A program made the position numbers and the translations under genes. Shown piece after piece: positions 46,055-56,041 of a DNA stretch of 64,000 nt (its first letter is position 1; every line of letters begins with the position of its first letter). The notes below the pieces were generated by a model. It was not told where the DNA came from. It was given only the letters and a program-made list of their open reading frames with translations, and searched no databases. Where the stretch lies: the NCBI GenBank assembly GCA_963970005.1, contig CAXAMN010008513.1, forward strand, positions 106,599 through 170,598, given 5' to 3'. The stretch comes from Durusdinium trenchii (Eukaryota > Sar > Dinophyceae > Suessiales > Symbiodiniaceae).

Positions 46055-48318
46055 CAATGAACCGTCTCCCTCCCTTGTTGACCAAGGAGCAGAGGCGAGC
46101 GCTGCATGTGAAGGTGCAGGATGGTTTGGCCTGCGCCAGTGAGATTGCCTACCCCATCGTTCTGGTGTGCGCCAGAGACTTCTTGACACTAAGTGATTCC
46201 GATGTCCGTTCTTGTTACCTGGCTGGAGTGCTGAGCTTGACCTTTTAGGTTCCCAAGATCTGTGAGTTCGAAGTGCTGTACCATGCGGGAATAAAGTCTG
46301 ATTCCGCAACTGCAGAGGATTCCGCGATTAGGCTTCCGAAACTGGGATTCCGCCACTGCATCGGGGTTCCGCAACCTGGAATTCCGCAACTGTCAGGATT
46401 CCAAAACTGGGAGTTTGCACCTGTTTGGATTCCGCAACTGTCAGGATTCTGCAACAGTTCGAGCAGCAACCACAGGCCCCAAGCATCCAAGAAAATGCAA
46501 AAACGGGCGGGGTCGGTGGGTGGGGGGGGGCGATTGCCAGCGTTGAAATTGCAAACCAGGCCACAACCTCAGGCCGACTCAGGCCCGAAGCATCCAAGTG
46601 ACAGCAAGCGCAAGCCACGTGCCTGGATGCCGCAACTGGGCTTCCGCCACCGCTGGGATTCCGCAACTCTCTTGACTCCGCAATTGTTTGGACTCCGCAA
46701 CTGGGATTCGAGCAGCAACCACAGGCCCGAAGCATCCGGATGGGACTCTCAGTTTTAGAACACCACTTTCAGAAACCTAGTTTCAGAATACCAATTGCAG
46801 AATCCAAGTTTCAGAACCCTAGGCCCTTCAGAATCCGACCGATTAGTTTCTGAATCCGGCTCTACCATGCGGTGTCTTTTCCTTTACCTTTGTCAAGAGG
46901 ACAGAAGGGACAGCAGTGTTTTGGTTCGACTTTGATCGATGCCGTCGCCTGAGGCCACGAAGGCTTGCGACTGAAAGGCTTGCTGAAGTTCTTGGACACC
47001 AAGGAATTGCTTTCAGGATTCAAGAGGCTGGTTTGCAGGGTTGTTTTCACCAAGACTACAGGGTAGTTGTGGAAGCACTATATTATTATGAGAGTCAATT
47101 GCATATTGTGCACGGATACATAAGATAGATTGTTTAAGATATAATATAGTCCACTTGTTTCATGAATTTGCATACGTTGCTGTATCTCTTGAAACCCTTT
47201 CCAGCTTCTTGCCAGGACCGGAGGACAGATTGTGTTCTTCTCCTATGAATGGCAGTCCTGGACCAAACTCGGTCCAAGCGATTTGCAGCTGCGATGGATG
47301 CGAAACAGCTTGAAACTCTACGCTGCAGAGGCAGGGATTGACGTGCCTTGACAATAAAATCTGAATGCATGGGGAGCAGGCGCACCCAAGCAGCAGCAAT
47401 CCCGAAGGTTTCCAATGTTTGGAATCGGAGCCACATGTTCAGTCTATTTTTCTACTTGCCTCATGGCAATGGCAGTGGCCATGCGCAGATCCCACCTTAG
47501 AAACAAACTAGTGCAAAATTAGACAACAACGCTATGACAGGCGTGAGCTTGAAAAAACTGATTTTCGCAGCATCTCAGGTCGGCAATCTGTATGTTTGGT
47601 TGGACATCCTGGCGATTCCTCAATGTCATGTTGGCATGAAATCTTTGGCGGTGAATACTTTGTACGTCGGACCACCACTGCACAAAATGTGTTTTCTTTG
47701 TTGTGTTCTTTGCATGGTACTCTGTAGTTTATTTGATTGCACTCCAGAAAGAAAAAACATTATATATAGTGAGATATTCCTGAGTTTCTTGTATCTATCC
47801 TTTCAGTATTTGGGCCCCATGACAGTAAGCTTTTACAGCAAGTACTGCCCAAGATCAATACAAGGTCTATGCCTCGTCCACAAGTGCCTTCATTGTCATT
47901 GCACCAGAGGGGAACCATGAGAATCTCGACAGAGCATGAGATTGTCGCTCCTTTGTCGTCTTCGATGAAAAGATTGGTCAGGACAAACAGAAAATACTCA
48001 AATGGTTTGAACAGATGTCCTATCATTTTCAGGTTATGACCAGCAGGAGATGTGTATTTTCGTTTGTTATTTTTCCTGTCACCCACACCCATGCAATGAT
48101 CACCCACACCATGTAGTTAGTTCTTTGCTTCCACCCAGCGAGTCCTTTTTGGCTCCTGCTTAGAGCACCGAGCTGGACTGAGGAACACCGGTGTGCCCTC
48201 CAACTTGGAGACTTATCGGAGCCGGGTGTGGACACGTGTAGAGCAAGTTGCCATGTTTGCAGCCAACGGGCTTCAAAAGATGTACATCGCAGAAGAAGGA
48301 GGCCAGGGATTTGGTGAT
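46055..48318 (+). CDS. TIR/HET-like multi-exon gene of dinoflagellate type (part before the retrotransposon)
   Basis: Exon ~46055..46247 (MNRLPPLLTKEQRRALHVKV, then IAYPIVLVCARDFL) is followed by 47216..47342 (IVFFSYEWQSWTKLGP), 47579..47665 (VWLDILAIPQ), 47865..47933 (VYASSTSAFIVIAPEG) and 48166..48318 (ETYRSRVWTRVEQVAMF). The last four join in phase through introns with GT-AG, GT-AG and GC-AG ends. The order FFSYEW - VWLDILAIPQ - IVIAP - YRSRVWTRVEQ resembles TIR- and HET-type folds, which act in signalling and NAD+ metabolism. Fold assignment is by pattern only and no catalytic Glu is assigned. An exon between 46.25 and 47.2 kb is probably missing. The gene continues at 56462 beyond the inserted element. 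Confidence 0.6.
46290..46860 (+). repeat. Minisatellite of GGATTCCGCAACTG-type units
   Basis: About fifteen imperfect 14-20 base units around GGATTCCGCAACTG, interrupted by two copies of GAGCAGCAACCACAGGCCC. It ends in TTTCAGAA[T/A]CC variants. It lies between the first two exons of the TIR/HET-like gene. Confidence 0.75.
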
Positions 48319-48416
48319 GTAAGATGTGATGTTCAAAGATCCACATGTTCAGTGTAGACGTGGCTTTATTTTGTTGAACGGTAGTTGGGCGGCCATACGC
48401 GGCCAAATTTCAAACA

Positions 48417-48421
48417 GTCCC
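48417..48421 (+). repeat. Target-site duplication, left copy (GTCCC)
   Basis: GTCCC immediately left of the 5' LTR, repeated at 56292..56296. The preceding A also matches the last LTR base, so the duplication could be counted as 6 bp. Confidence 0.85.
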
Positions 48422-48671
48422 TGTCAATGTTGCGAATGCACATGTGAGATTTGTTTTCCATTTTGCAATGCATTTCATGATGAGAGCGGATAGATGACAT
48501 TTGAGTCACACCGCAATCGAATTTCAATTCTCAAATCCGGCCGAAGGGCCCTTGAGTCACGTTCGGCGACGACCTTCGCCACCCGCTGGCATCGTGAGAA
48601 AGGACGCATCGCGGCCTTCGAGTTCTTTTTCTTTGGTTGCTTGGAACTTCGTGAGTTCAAGTACTTCGAGA
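48422..48671 (+). repeat. 5' LTR
   Basis: 250 bp, no difference seen from the 3' LTR over its full length. Begins TG; the end is TTCGAGA rather than the usual CA. It should contain the promoter and polyadenylation signals, but none is identifiable by eye. Confidence 0.93.
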
Positions 48672-48672
48672 T

Positions 48673-48685
48673 TGGTAGCGGAGCC
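48673..48685 (+). other. Primer-binding site
   Basis: TGGTAGCGGAGCC starts one base after the 5' LTR. It resembles the TGGTATCAGAGC site complementary to the 3' end of initiator Met-tRNA used by many copia elements, with a few mismatches. Confidence 0.65.
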
Positions 48686-48805
48686 CAAGACGATCCTCCC
48701 GGAATTTGACCAGGGTGAACTTTTTGTTTGAGGACGCCTATAGGGTAATCCTGGCCGGTGAGAATTGGCTCATCTTAAAGATCACGTTCAGCAAGGCAGT
48801 CACAA

Positions 48806-51800
48806 ATGAGTGGTCAGCAAAGAAGACAGCGAGATAGACAAGAAGGTGAACAACCAGTTGATGTCCCCATACCTCCTTCTCCTCCACGTGCAGCGAATGG
48901 AGCAAGTCCAGGAACTCCCTCCTCTGGCTCCAACAACTATCGTGGATTGGATAGTGGCTTGGCAAAGGCCGCACCATCGGCCGAGGGGCTAACGCAAAGT
49001 GGCTATCGCAGCTACAGAAGACGATTGGAATTGTATGCCCTGCAGTGTCGTCGACGCTCAACGGACGCTGAGATTGAAGGTGCTCTTTTGGTCATCAGCC
49101 TCCTCAAGGACACTGTTTGGGATGCAGCAGAACAAATAGATTTGAAAGAAATCACCAGTGGAACAAATCCGTTCGCACCTTTGTTCACTATGATGGACCA
49201 GCTATTTCAATATGGAGAACAAATTGAGGTTCCATATCGGTGTGAAGAGTTCTTTCAAAGCTTCAATCGTCAGAAGGGAGAAGAAATGCAAGCATACCTC
49301 ATTCGCCACCGCACTGCTTTGAAGAAACTTCGAGAGGTAAAGATCGACATTCCACCACTTCTTGCTGGATGGCATTTGTTGACCCGAAGTGGAACTCCAA
49401 AATGGACACACGTGCAAGTGAAAGCATTGTGCAAAGGCGAGCTTGACTATGAAGAAGTCCAACGAGCTTTGCTTCGAATGTTTGGTGGAGATCACAAACC
49501 AAACACCAAGGACATTGGACCTGTGGCCAAGTCATCCAAAGACGAGTTCTTCTACGAGGAAGACTATGATGAGGAGTTCTACTACGAAGGAGAAGAAGAA
49601 GATGATTGGCATGAAATCTACTATGAAGGTGAAGAAGATGAAGAAGAAATCCCTGAGGAGCTTGAAGAGGCATACGAAAACATGGATGAAGCCTACATTT
49701 CCTACTTGGAATCACGAAAAAGAATGAAGGAACTTGCCCTGGCTCGTGGCTTCTACCCCGTCGTAGCCATTGGTCCTGACTTCGACCATGGCAAAGGAAG
49801 CAAAAGCGAAAGAAAGGGAAGCTCAAAGGGCAAAGGAAAGAGTAAAGGAAAAGGAAAAGGCAAAGGAAAAAGCATGTTTCCTCGACGCCCAATGCATGGT
49901 CTTCGAAAGCCACCATCATCGTCGACCACGACCTCCTCCGAGTTGAGATCAACCCTGACCGGTTCCAATTCTTCTCATGGACCGAGGTTCAAACGATATC
50001 GAGTGCAAGCACAAGGTGTCAAAGAAGTTGGCGGTGAAGAGGTGACCATGGTGGAGGAACTAACGGAAGAGTGCTTTCAAGAGGACATCTTCTTTGCCAC
50101 CCTTGCTCCAGGTCACGCAATTGTGGATTCAGGTGCAACAAGAACACTGGTCGGAGAAGAAGTGTGGAAAGAATGGGTCGAGCACTATGATGAAGGCCTA
50201 CTTGGACCTCTCCGTACTCAGGCACAAAAGCGATCCTTCAAGTTCGGCGGCGGAGAGATGCTTGAATCCAACTACGAAATCTCCTTCAACGCCTTGGTGA
50301 AAGGTCAAAAGTTGCCCATCACGGTTTCAGTGGTACCTGGGCACACTCCCTTCCTGTTGGCGAGACCTGTGCTGGAACAATGGGGGGTGAAACAAGACTA
50401 CGCCAGTGGCAACATGAAGGTGGCTCAATCCGAATGGTTTCAACCAAGTCGGGGACAAAAAGGCCACTATGTCTTGAACTTGTTGGAATATCATGAAGAC
50501 GAACAAGAGATGAACTACATCACGGAAGAAGAGGTCTTGATCTCGACAAGTCCACTGGAAATTGAACCGCCCTGTGAGACAGAACCGTCTGACATTGCAG
50601 AGCAGATCCTCATGGAGTCCGAAGCCAATGAAGTTGAAGAGATGTCTCAACAAGTTTTGCAGCGCCTTCAACAAGAAAGAAAATTGATCTTCTTTGAGGT
50701 CTATGTGGATGAAGGCAACCTGGCTACAGAACTGTTGAAACGCTTTCCAGACTGTGAGGTCGCCACTTTCAGCCTACCTCATTGGGACTTTGAAAAAGAA
50801 AATGACCGAAAAGCATTCCTCAAGTTGGTGAGAGAACAAAAGCCTCACTTCATCTGGTGTGCACCACCGTGTACGAAATGGTCACCAATGCAAAGGCTCA
50901 ACATGATCAAGGCCGAAAAGCTAGCCTACATCCTGGAATTGCAAAAGCAAGAAGAAAAGCAACATTTGAAACTGGTTTTGGATGTCACCGACATCTGCAA
51001 CTGGGAGATCAATGCCGGCATGGCCATGGAGCATCCTCATTTAGCTATGTCATGGAAGACGAAAACCTTGGAGTCCATGGATGGTTATGATGCAATCTGC
51101 AACCGATGCAGGACCGGCTTGTGCTACTATGATCGCATGGGAAACTATGTCGGAAAGGTCAAGAAACCTACGAGGATTCGCACAAACAGCCAAATGGTCT
51201 TTGAAGCACTTGATCTTCCATGTGAATGTCTTCCTGGAGAGCATGTTGCTATGGATGGAAAAGCAGAAAGCTTGAAGAAAATGCAAAACTACGAAAGAGG
51301 CTTCGTGAAAAGAGCAGCAAATGCCATCTATCAGGAGATGGAAGAACGATGGCGACAAAGAGAGATAGCCAAGATCTATATGGTTGAAGAGCAGGATGAG
51401 AAAAACAAAGTGAAGAATGCATCCAACATCACTGAGGAAGAGAAGAAGCTGATGAAGACCCACAGCAAGCAAAACCTACAGGTCATCAGCAAACTGCACA
51501 AGCAACTTGGACATCCAGGTGTAGATCGGATGATCAAAACGCTTAAAGATGCAGGTATGGATGAGTCTCTGATCCGATGTGCCAAAGACTACAAGTGTGA
51601 AGTATGTGAGCAACAGGCACAACGGAAATTGGAGAAACCAGCTTCACTGCCTCAGGCCAGTCACTTCAATGAATGTTTGGAAGCCGATGTTTTTCACATC
51701 CGCTGGAATGGAGAAAAGCGAAAGGTTTTGGCCATCCTCGACATCTATTCCAAGTACGAAATCAATGCAGTGTTGGAGAGAGAAACTGAAGAAGCTGAAT

Positions 51801-54427
51801 TGAAGATACTTCGTGAACAATGGCTTCAAACTTTTGGTCCTCCAGAACGATTCAGAACAGACCAGTCGGGAGCACACATGAGTCAGAAGTATCTGGACTT
51901 CTTCGACCAAAACAACATCAAGCTGATCCTCGTGCCCAAAGAAGCTCACTATAGAATGGGATCAGTGGAAAGACTCCACGCTGTGAGAAGAATGCAGCTG
52001 CTCAAAATGCAAAAAGATGAACCGAATGTACTCCTTGAAGAAGCTGTTCCAGTTGCTTGTCATCAACGAAACCGCCTTCGTTCAGTGCATGGCAGCTCAC
52101 CATACCAAATCGTTTTTGGACACAATCCTCAATCGAACGGTCTTTGTGATGAACCGCACTTGTCCAAACCGCTCGATGACACGGAACAGCACCAAAAAGA
52201 TCAAGCACTTCGGTACTCAGCAGCCAAAGCATTTTATGAAGCCAACAACAACCAGCTGCTCAAACGTGCACTTCTTGCCCGGCCACGGTCTGAACATGTG
52301 GCCGCCAGCCTTGGCGATTGGATCTACTACTGGAGACAGGGGGAAAACAAACTTGACCCTACTCGCTGGCGTGGCCCTGCATTGGTCTGCGCCATAGAGC
52401 CCCGCAAGAACGATGACGGCCGCATCCGAGCTTCTGTTTACTGGGTTGCTCACGGATCCAGTTTGGTGCGTGTTGCAAGTGAGCATATTCGTGCCGAGGT
52501 GGCTCGAGAAAGAGTTCATCGCCTGGAAACGCAACCTGACACAGCTGTTTCGAACAGTTTGGTTCATCGAGTTCGACAAGCTCTGACCCCTGTGCAGGGT
52601 CCTGTGCGTTTTCTTGATCTTGCAGGGGATCCCACCTTTTCGAATGCAAAGGCTGAAACTTCTGTCCTTTCTCTGGTACCACCAGAGACAAAGGCTGAAA
52701 CTTCTGTCCCTCCTCTGGTACCACCAGAGAGTCCAGAAGTTCCAATGTCAGAACCTCAAGCCGAAGAAGAAGTGACAACAGAACATCAGCACACTGCGGC
52801 AGCAGCAGAACACAAGACAGCAGCAGCAGAAGCTAAAGCAGTTGAAGTAGAAACAAAAGAAGACCAAGATCCAAGTGGCCGAGGAAGATCAAGAAGCCCT
52901 CCACCTCATGCCTCTCGGCACAAAGACTTTGAAAACCTGTATGAGTCCTACAACAAGGCACGTCAACTTGATGGCCTCCCGCCTGTTTCTCGAGATGATC
53001 ATCAGCTGAAAAGTCAATATGACATGCTGTATGGTGAGGAAGTTGATTGGCTGGACGAAAATTTCCTGGCCACTTCATTCAGTGAGAAGAACCTCACCAA
53101 AGAGCAGAAAGAAGAGTTCGCCGAAGCTCGCGACAAGGCTTTGGATGTCTGGTTTGAGAATCAAGCATGGCGACCAGTCGATGCCTCCGAAGCCCAACCA
53201 GGCGAAGCAGTACCAGCAAGATTTTTGCAGCGCTGGAAGCCAACAAAAGAAGGGCAGAAAGCAAACGCCCGAATCATCATACAGGGATTCAAACATCGTG
53301 ATGTGCTCGAAGACACTGTAGATAAGGAAGCTCCTACTTTGTCCATGGTTGGTCGCAGCTCCATTTATCTTTTTGCAGTGGTTCGTCAGCTCAAGCTGTG
53401 GAGTGCTGATGTGAAGACTGCTTTTCAACAAGCAGACAACATCGAACAAGAAGCCCGAGTGTTCATACAGCCCTCAGCTGAGATTCGACGCCTCCTGGAG
53501 AGAAAGATTGGATTGAAACCATGGCAAATCATGCGTGCATCCAAGCCCGCTTTTGGTGATTGCAGAGCTCCAAGACAGTGGAATGCAACTGCTCATAGGT
53601 GCTTGACTGAGGAACTTGGCATGATCCCACACCCTTTGGATCGTTGTGTGTACCTCAGCATTCGAGCTGCGTATGAATCTGATCCAGCTTTCGAAGTGTT
53701 CCAATGGAATGGGGTCCCTAGCATTGTTGACGGCATTTTTGGACTCCATGTGGACGACTTCATTGGTGCTGGTGAAGGTTTCTGCAGTGAGCATGATTTG
53801 AAAAAGGAATGTCCCAATGAAGAGTGTTTCCTCAACCGCATCCTGCGTTTGGCTCAGCGTTTTCGTTTTGGTGCATGGGATTTTGGAAATGGCTCAAAGA
53901 TCATCTTTTGTGGTGCTGAACTGCAACAGTCGCTAGACTACTCCACCATTTCGGTGAGTCTGGCGAACTATGTACAAAAGGTGAAACCTATTTCATTGGA
54001 CAAATCCAGGAAAACAATGACAGAGTCTCCATGCGATGAACGCGAACATCGACAGTTCCGTGCCCTCATTGGTGCGCTAGCATGGCCTGCTCATCAAAGC
54101 CTTCCGGAGTTGTGTGCAAGCGTGAGCATTTTGCAAGCATCAGCAAGCAATCCATGTGTTGGTGATTTGAACCAAGCAAACAAGCTGCTTCGTTTTGCAA
54201 AAGAAGTTTCAAAAGATCACCAACTGTACATGCGTGGTTCATGTGCTTTTTCTGAGTTGTGCATTGGAGCCTATACCGATGCTGCCTGGGCCGTGAGACC
54301 CGACGGATCGAGCCAAGGTGGACTTTTGGTTTTCATTTGTTCGCACCAAGAGCTGGAATCCGGCAGCATGATGCCGCTCAATGTCTTTTATTGGAAATCG
54401 CACAAGTTGGCACGTATTTGTCGGTGA
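48806..54427 (+). CDS. Copia polyprotein: Gag, protease, methyltransferase-like domain, integrase, reverse transcriptase, start of RNase H
   Basis: 1,873 codons from ATG 48806. Residues 60-240 are Gag-like. No CCHC knuckle is visible; instead an acidic stretch (246-290) precedes a Lys/Gly tract (341-356). Protease: DSGA at 441-444. Residues ~627-815 resemble a C5-methyltransferase: FEVYVDEGNLATELL, IWCAPPCTKWS (Cys 689), MEHP (741-744), KPTRIRTNS. Integrase: HHCC zinc site (H898, H903, C931, C934) and catalytic D961, D1019, E1055 (D-x57-D-x35-E). Residues 1282-1309 are a tandem repeat of KAETSV-type units. Reverse transcriptase: ADVKTAF (D1535) and HVDDF (D1650-D1651). RNase H starts with YTDAAW (D1825). 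The frame stops at TGA 54425 within RNase H and continues in the same frame at 54428. Confidence 0.93.
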   Translation: MSGQQRRQRDRQEGEQPVDVPIPPSPPRAANGASPGTPSSGSNNYRGLDSGLAKAAPSAEGLTQSGYRSYRRRLELYALQCRRRSTDAEIEGALLVISLLKDTVWDAAEQIDLKEITSGTNPFAPLFTMMDQLFQYGEQIEVPYRCEEFFQSFNRQKGEEMQAYLIRHRTALKKLREVKIDIPPLLAGWHLLTRSGTPKWTHVQVKALCKGELDYEEVQRALLRMFGGDHKPNTKDIGPVAKSSKDEFFYEEDYDEEFYYEGEEEDDWHEIYYEGEEDEEEIPEELEEAYENMDEAYISYLESRKRMKELALARGFYPVVAIGPDFDHGKGSKSERKGSSKGKGKSKGKGKGKGKSMFPRRPMHGLRKPPSSSTTTSSELRSTLTGSNSSHGPRFKRYRVQAQGVKEVGGEEVTMVEELTEECFQEDIFFATLAPGHAIVDSGATRTLVGEEVWKEWVEHYDEGLLGPLRTQAQKRSFKFGGGEMLESNYEISFNALVKGQKLPITVSVVPGHTPFLLARPVLEQWGVKQDYASGNMKVAQSEWFQPSRGQKGHYVLNLLEYHEDEQEMNYITEEEVLISTSPLEIEPPCETEPSDIAEQILMESEANEVEEMSQQVLQRLQQERKLIFFEVYVDEGNLATELLKRFPDCEVATFSLPHWDFEKENDRKAFLKLVREQKPHFIWCAPPCTKWSPMQRLNMIKAEKLAYILELQKQEEKQHLKLVLDVTDICNWEINAGMAMEHPHLAMSWKTKTLESMDGYDAICNRCRTGLCYYDRMGNYVGKVKKPTRIRTNSQMVFEALDLPCECLPGEHVAMDGKAESLKKMQNYERGFVKRAANAIYQEMEERWRQREIAKIYMVEEQDEKNKVKNASNITEEEKKLMKTHSKQNLQVISKLHKQLGHPGVDRMIKTLKDAGMDESLIRCAKDYKCEVCEQQAQRKLEKPASLPQASHFNECLEADVFHIRWNGEKRKVLAILDIYSKYEINAVLERETEEAELKILREQWLQTFGPPERFRTDQSGAHMSQKYLDFFDQNNIKLILVPKEAHYRMGSVERLHAVRRMQLLKMQKDEPNVLLEEAVPVACHQRNRLRSVHGSSPYQIVFGHNPQSNGLCDEPHLSKPLDDTEQHQKDQALRYSAAKAFYEANNNQLLKRALLARPRSEHVAASLGDWIYYWRQGENKLDPTRWRGPALVCAIEPRKNDDGRIRASVYWVAHGSSLVRVASEHIRAEVARERVHRLETQPDTAVSNSLVHRVRQALTPVQGPVRFLDLAGDPTFSNAKAETSVLSLVPPETKAETSVPPLVPPESPEVPMSEPQAEEEVTTEHQHTAAAAEHKTAAAEAKAVEVETKEDQDPSGRGRSRSPPPHASRHKDFENLYESYNKARQLDGLPPVSRDDHQLKSQYDMLYGEEVDWLDENFLATSFSEKNLTKEQKEEFAEARDKALDVWFENQAWRPVDASEAQPGEAVPARFLQRWKPTKEGQKANARIIIQGFKHRDVLEDTVDKEAPTLSMVGRSSIYLFAVVRQLKLWSADVKTAFQQADNIEQEARVFIQPSAEIRRLLERKIGLKPWQIMRASKPAFGDCRAPRQWNATAHRCLTEELGMIPHPLDRCVYLSIRAAYESDPAFEVFQWNGVPSIVDGIFGLHVDDFIGAGEGFCSEHDLKKECPNEECFLNRILRLAQRFRFGAWDFGNGSKIIFCGAELQQSLDYSTISVSLANYVQKVKPISLDKSRKTMTESPCDEREHRQFRALIGALAWPAHQSLPELCASVSILQASASNPCVGDLNQANKLLRFAKEVSKDHQLYMRGSCAFSELCIGAYTDAAWAVRPDGSSQGGLLVFICSHQELESGSMMPLNVFYWKSHKLARICR
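50684..51256 (+). other. Methyltransferase-like domain inside the copia polyprotein
   Basis: Polyprotein residues ~627-817. The order of motif I-like (FEVYVDEGN), Pro-Pro-Cys loop (APPCTKWS), Glu-His-Pro and KPTRIRTN follows phage-type cytosine-C5 methyltransferases. Motif I is weak (no Gly-rich DLFxGxGG) and the ENV Glu context is EHP, so it could be catalytically altered. DNA methyltransferases inside dinoflagellate retrotransposons are known from published work on Symbiodinium. Whether this short version belongs to that group cannot be settled by eye. Confidence 0.6.
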
Positions 54428-55981
54428 AGCTTGTCCTCAGAGGCTCAAGCAGCCGCCATTGCAGTGGACGAGCTTGAATGGTGCAAGATTTTTGTTTCCG
54501 TCATGATCGACCCCACCTTGCCGATCGAAAGTCCGGAAGCATTGAAAAAGCTTGGACCATCCCCGCTTGTGACAGATGCAAAATCTTTGTTTGATGCTGC
54601 CAAGTCCTTGTCTCCCAGCATGAAATTGAGTGAGAAAAGAACTGCGATCGAAGTGGCCATTGTGCGAGATCGTATGAACGCTTTGTTGGGAAAATGGATG
54701 TGGGTGAACTCACACCAACAGATCTCTGACGGCTTGACAAAGCCGGCTTCCAGAGATTCCATGGCCTACATCATGAAGCGTGGCACCCATCAACTCAAGT
54801 TCAACCCCGACTTTACAGCCTCCAAGAAAGTGTCCTCGGAAGCCAAGAAAGAAGAAAGAGAAATCCATGAAGCTTTTTCAAAAGAAATGGAAGAACAACA
54901 AGTTTTTGAAGTGGAAGAGTGGCAAAAGCATGAACAAAGTCTTTGTTTGCTTCCCAAATGCTGCAAACCTCGCAACGAGAGTGATCCTCGAAACAAATAT
55001 TGCAGCAGAAGGCACTTCTATGCCCACCGTAGCTCTCAAGGACAGCAAGACGAATGGAAGAAAGCAGCTTTGTTTTCCGCAGCCATTTTGATGGCCAGCG
55101 AAGTCCCTCTCGTCGAAGGAGCGCTGGAACTTGTGGAAGAACAAGCATGGAGTGGCCCAGTGCTCATGTCCTTTTTTGTCATCATGGTCTTCGCATGGAT
55201 AGGTCTTGAGAACGTGTTCTTGCGCTTTGGCATTGAAACCATCTTCTACAAGGCCTACAGCTTTGTGAATGCCAAGTTGATGAATTGGTTCAAGAAGGAG
55301 GTGATCGAAAACGAACAGGTCACTGAGAACAACGAAGTTCCTGAGAATGACCCGGTGCTTGTGAACCAGCTCAATCCTCCGAGCCATGTCGTCTCCGCAG
55401 CTGTTCAGGCCGATGAGGTGATTCTAAATGCACTGACTTTGGCCCGTCGTCCTGGAATAGATTCAGGAAGCACGACTACGAACACAGAGTCGGATCTTCC
55501 AGATGAAGAATGGCATCGCTGGAGTCGCATGAAGGTGAGAGTTCAAAACGAGGCTGGACAAGGCCCATATCGTCGCCTTCTATGGGAACTTGAAAACCAT
55601 GATAGCAGTCTGGACTCCCAGACAAGGTGCGTGTTGCAATCTGAGAGCTTCACCACACAGCGCTGGAGGAAGTTCAGTGAATTGCTTCGAGCTCAGGACA
55701 CCTCGCAATTTTCTGATGAGCAAGTATGTCAGTGGCACCGAATGTGGAATGACAACCTGGTGTTTTTGGCTGACGTGAATCGTCGCATCGTTCGTCAGAG
55801 AAATCAGATCATTGCCTTGGAACGCAATGACCGTGTTCGTGAGCAAATCTACAACGGTGAACTGGCTGATCGAACCTGCCAGACTCCTATGACGTTTGTT
55901 GCTGGCACTCGACCAAGACGCCTGGCTGAGAGAGAACATGGTGCCTGGTACCATGTGAGTGATTTAGATGTCCTTCGTTGA
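54425..55981 (+). CDS. Continuation of the copia polyprotein after in-frame TGA: rest of RNase H and a C-terminal extension
   Basis: Same reading frame as the upstream ORF, after TGA 54425..54427; the frame continues SLSSEAQAAAIAVDELEW, as a copia RNase H should. RNase H continues with TDAKSLFDA, EKRTAIEVAIVRDRM and NSHQQISDGLTK. Beyond it, about 400 residues form an extension: a Glu/Lys coiled-coil-like segment, a Cys/His cluster (CLLPKCCKP ... YCSRRHFYAH), a hydrophobic segment near residues 244-264 of this frame that could cross a membrane (MSFFVIMVFAWIGL), and an Arg/Trp-rich C-terminus. The tail has no named domain. The frame ends at TGA 55979. A single base change (TCA to TGA) would explain the break. 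Confidence 0.85.
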
Positions 55982-56041
55982 AGAGGACTCTAGCCCGCTT
56001 TTTGAATTTTCTTCGACAGCCCTTGAAAACTTCCTTGGGCG

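Noticed and set aside
49299..49952. 217-codon minus-strand frame inside the retrotransposon
   Set aside because: Antisense shadow of the Gag coding region with no motif.
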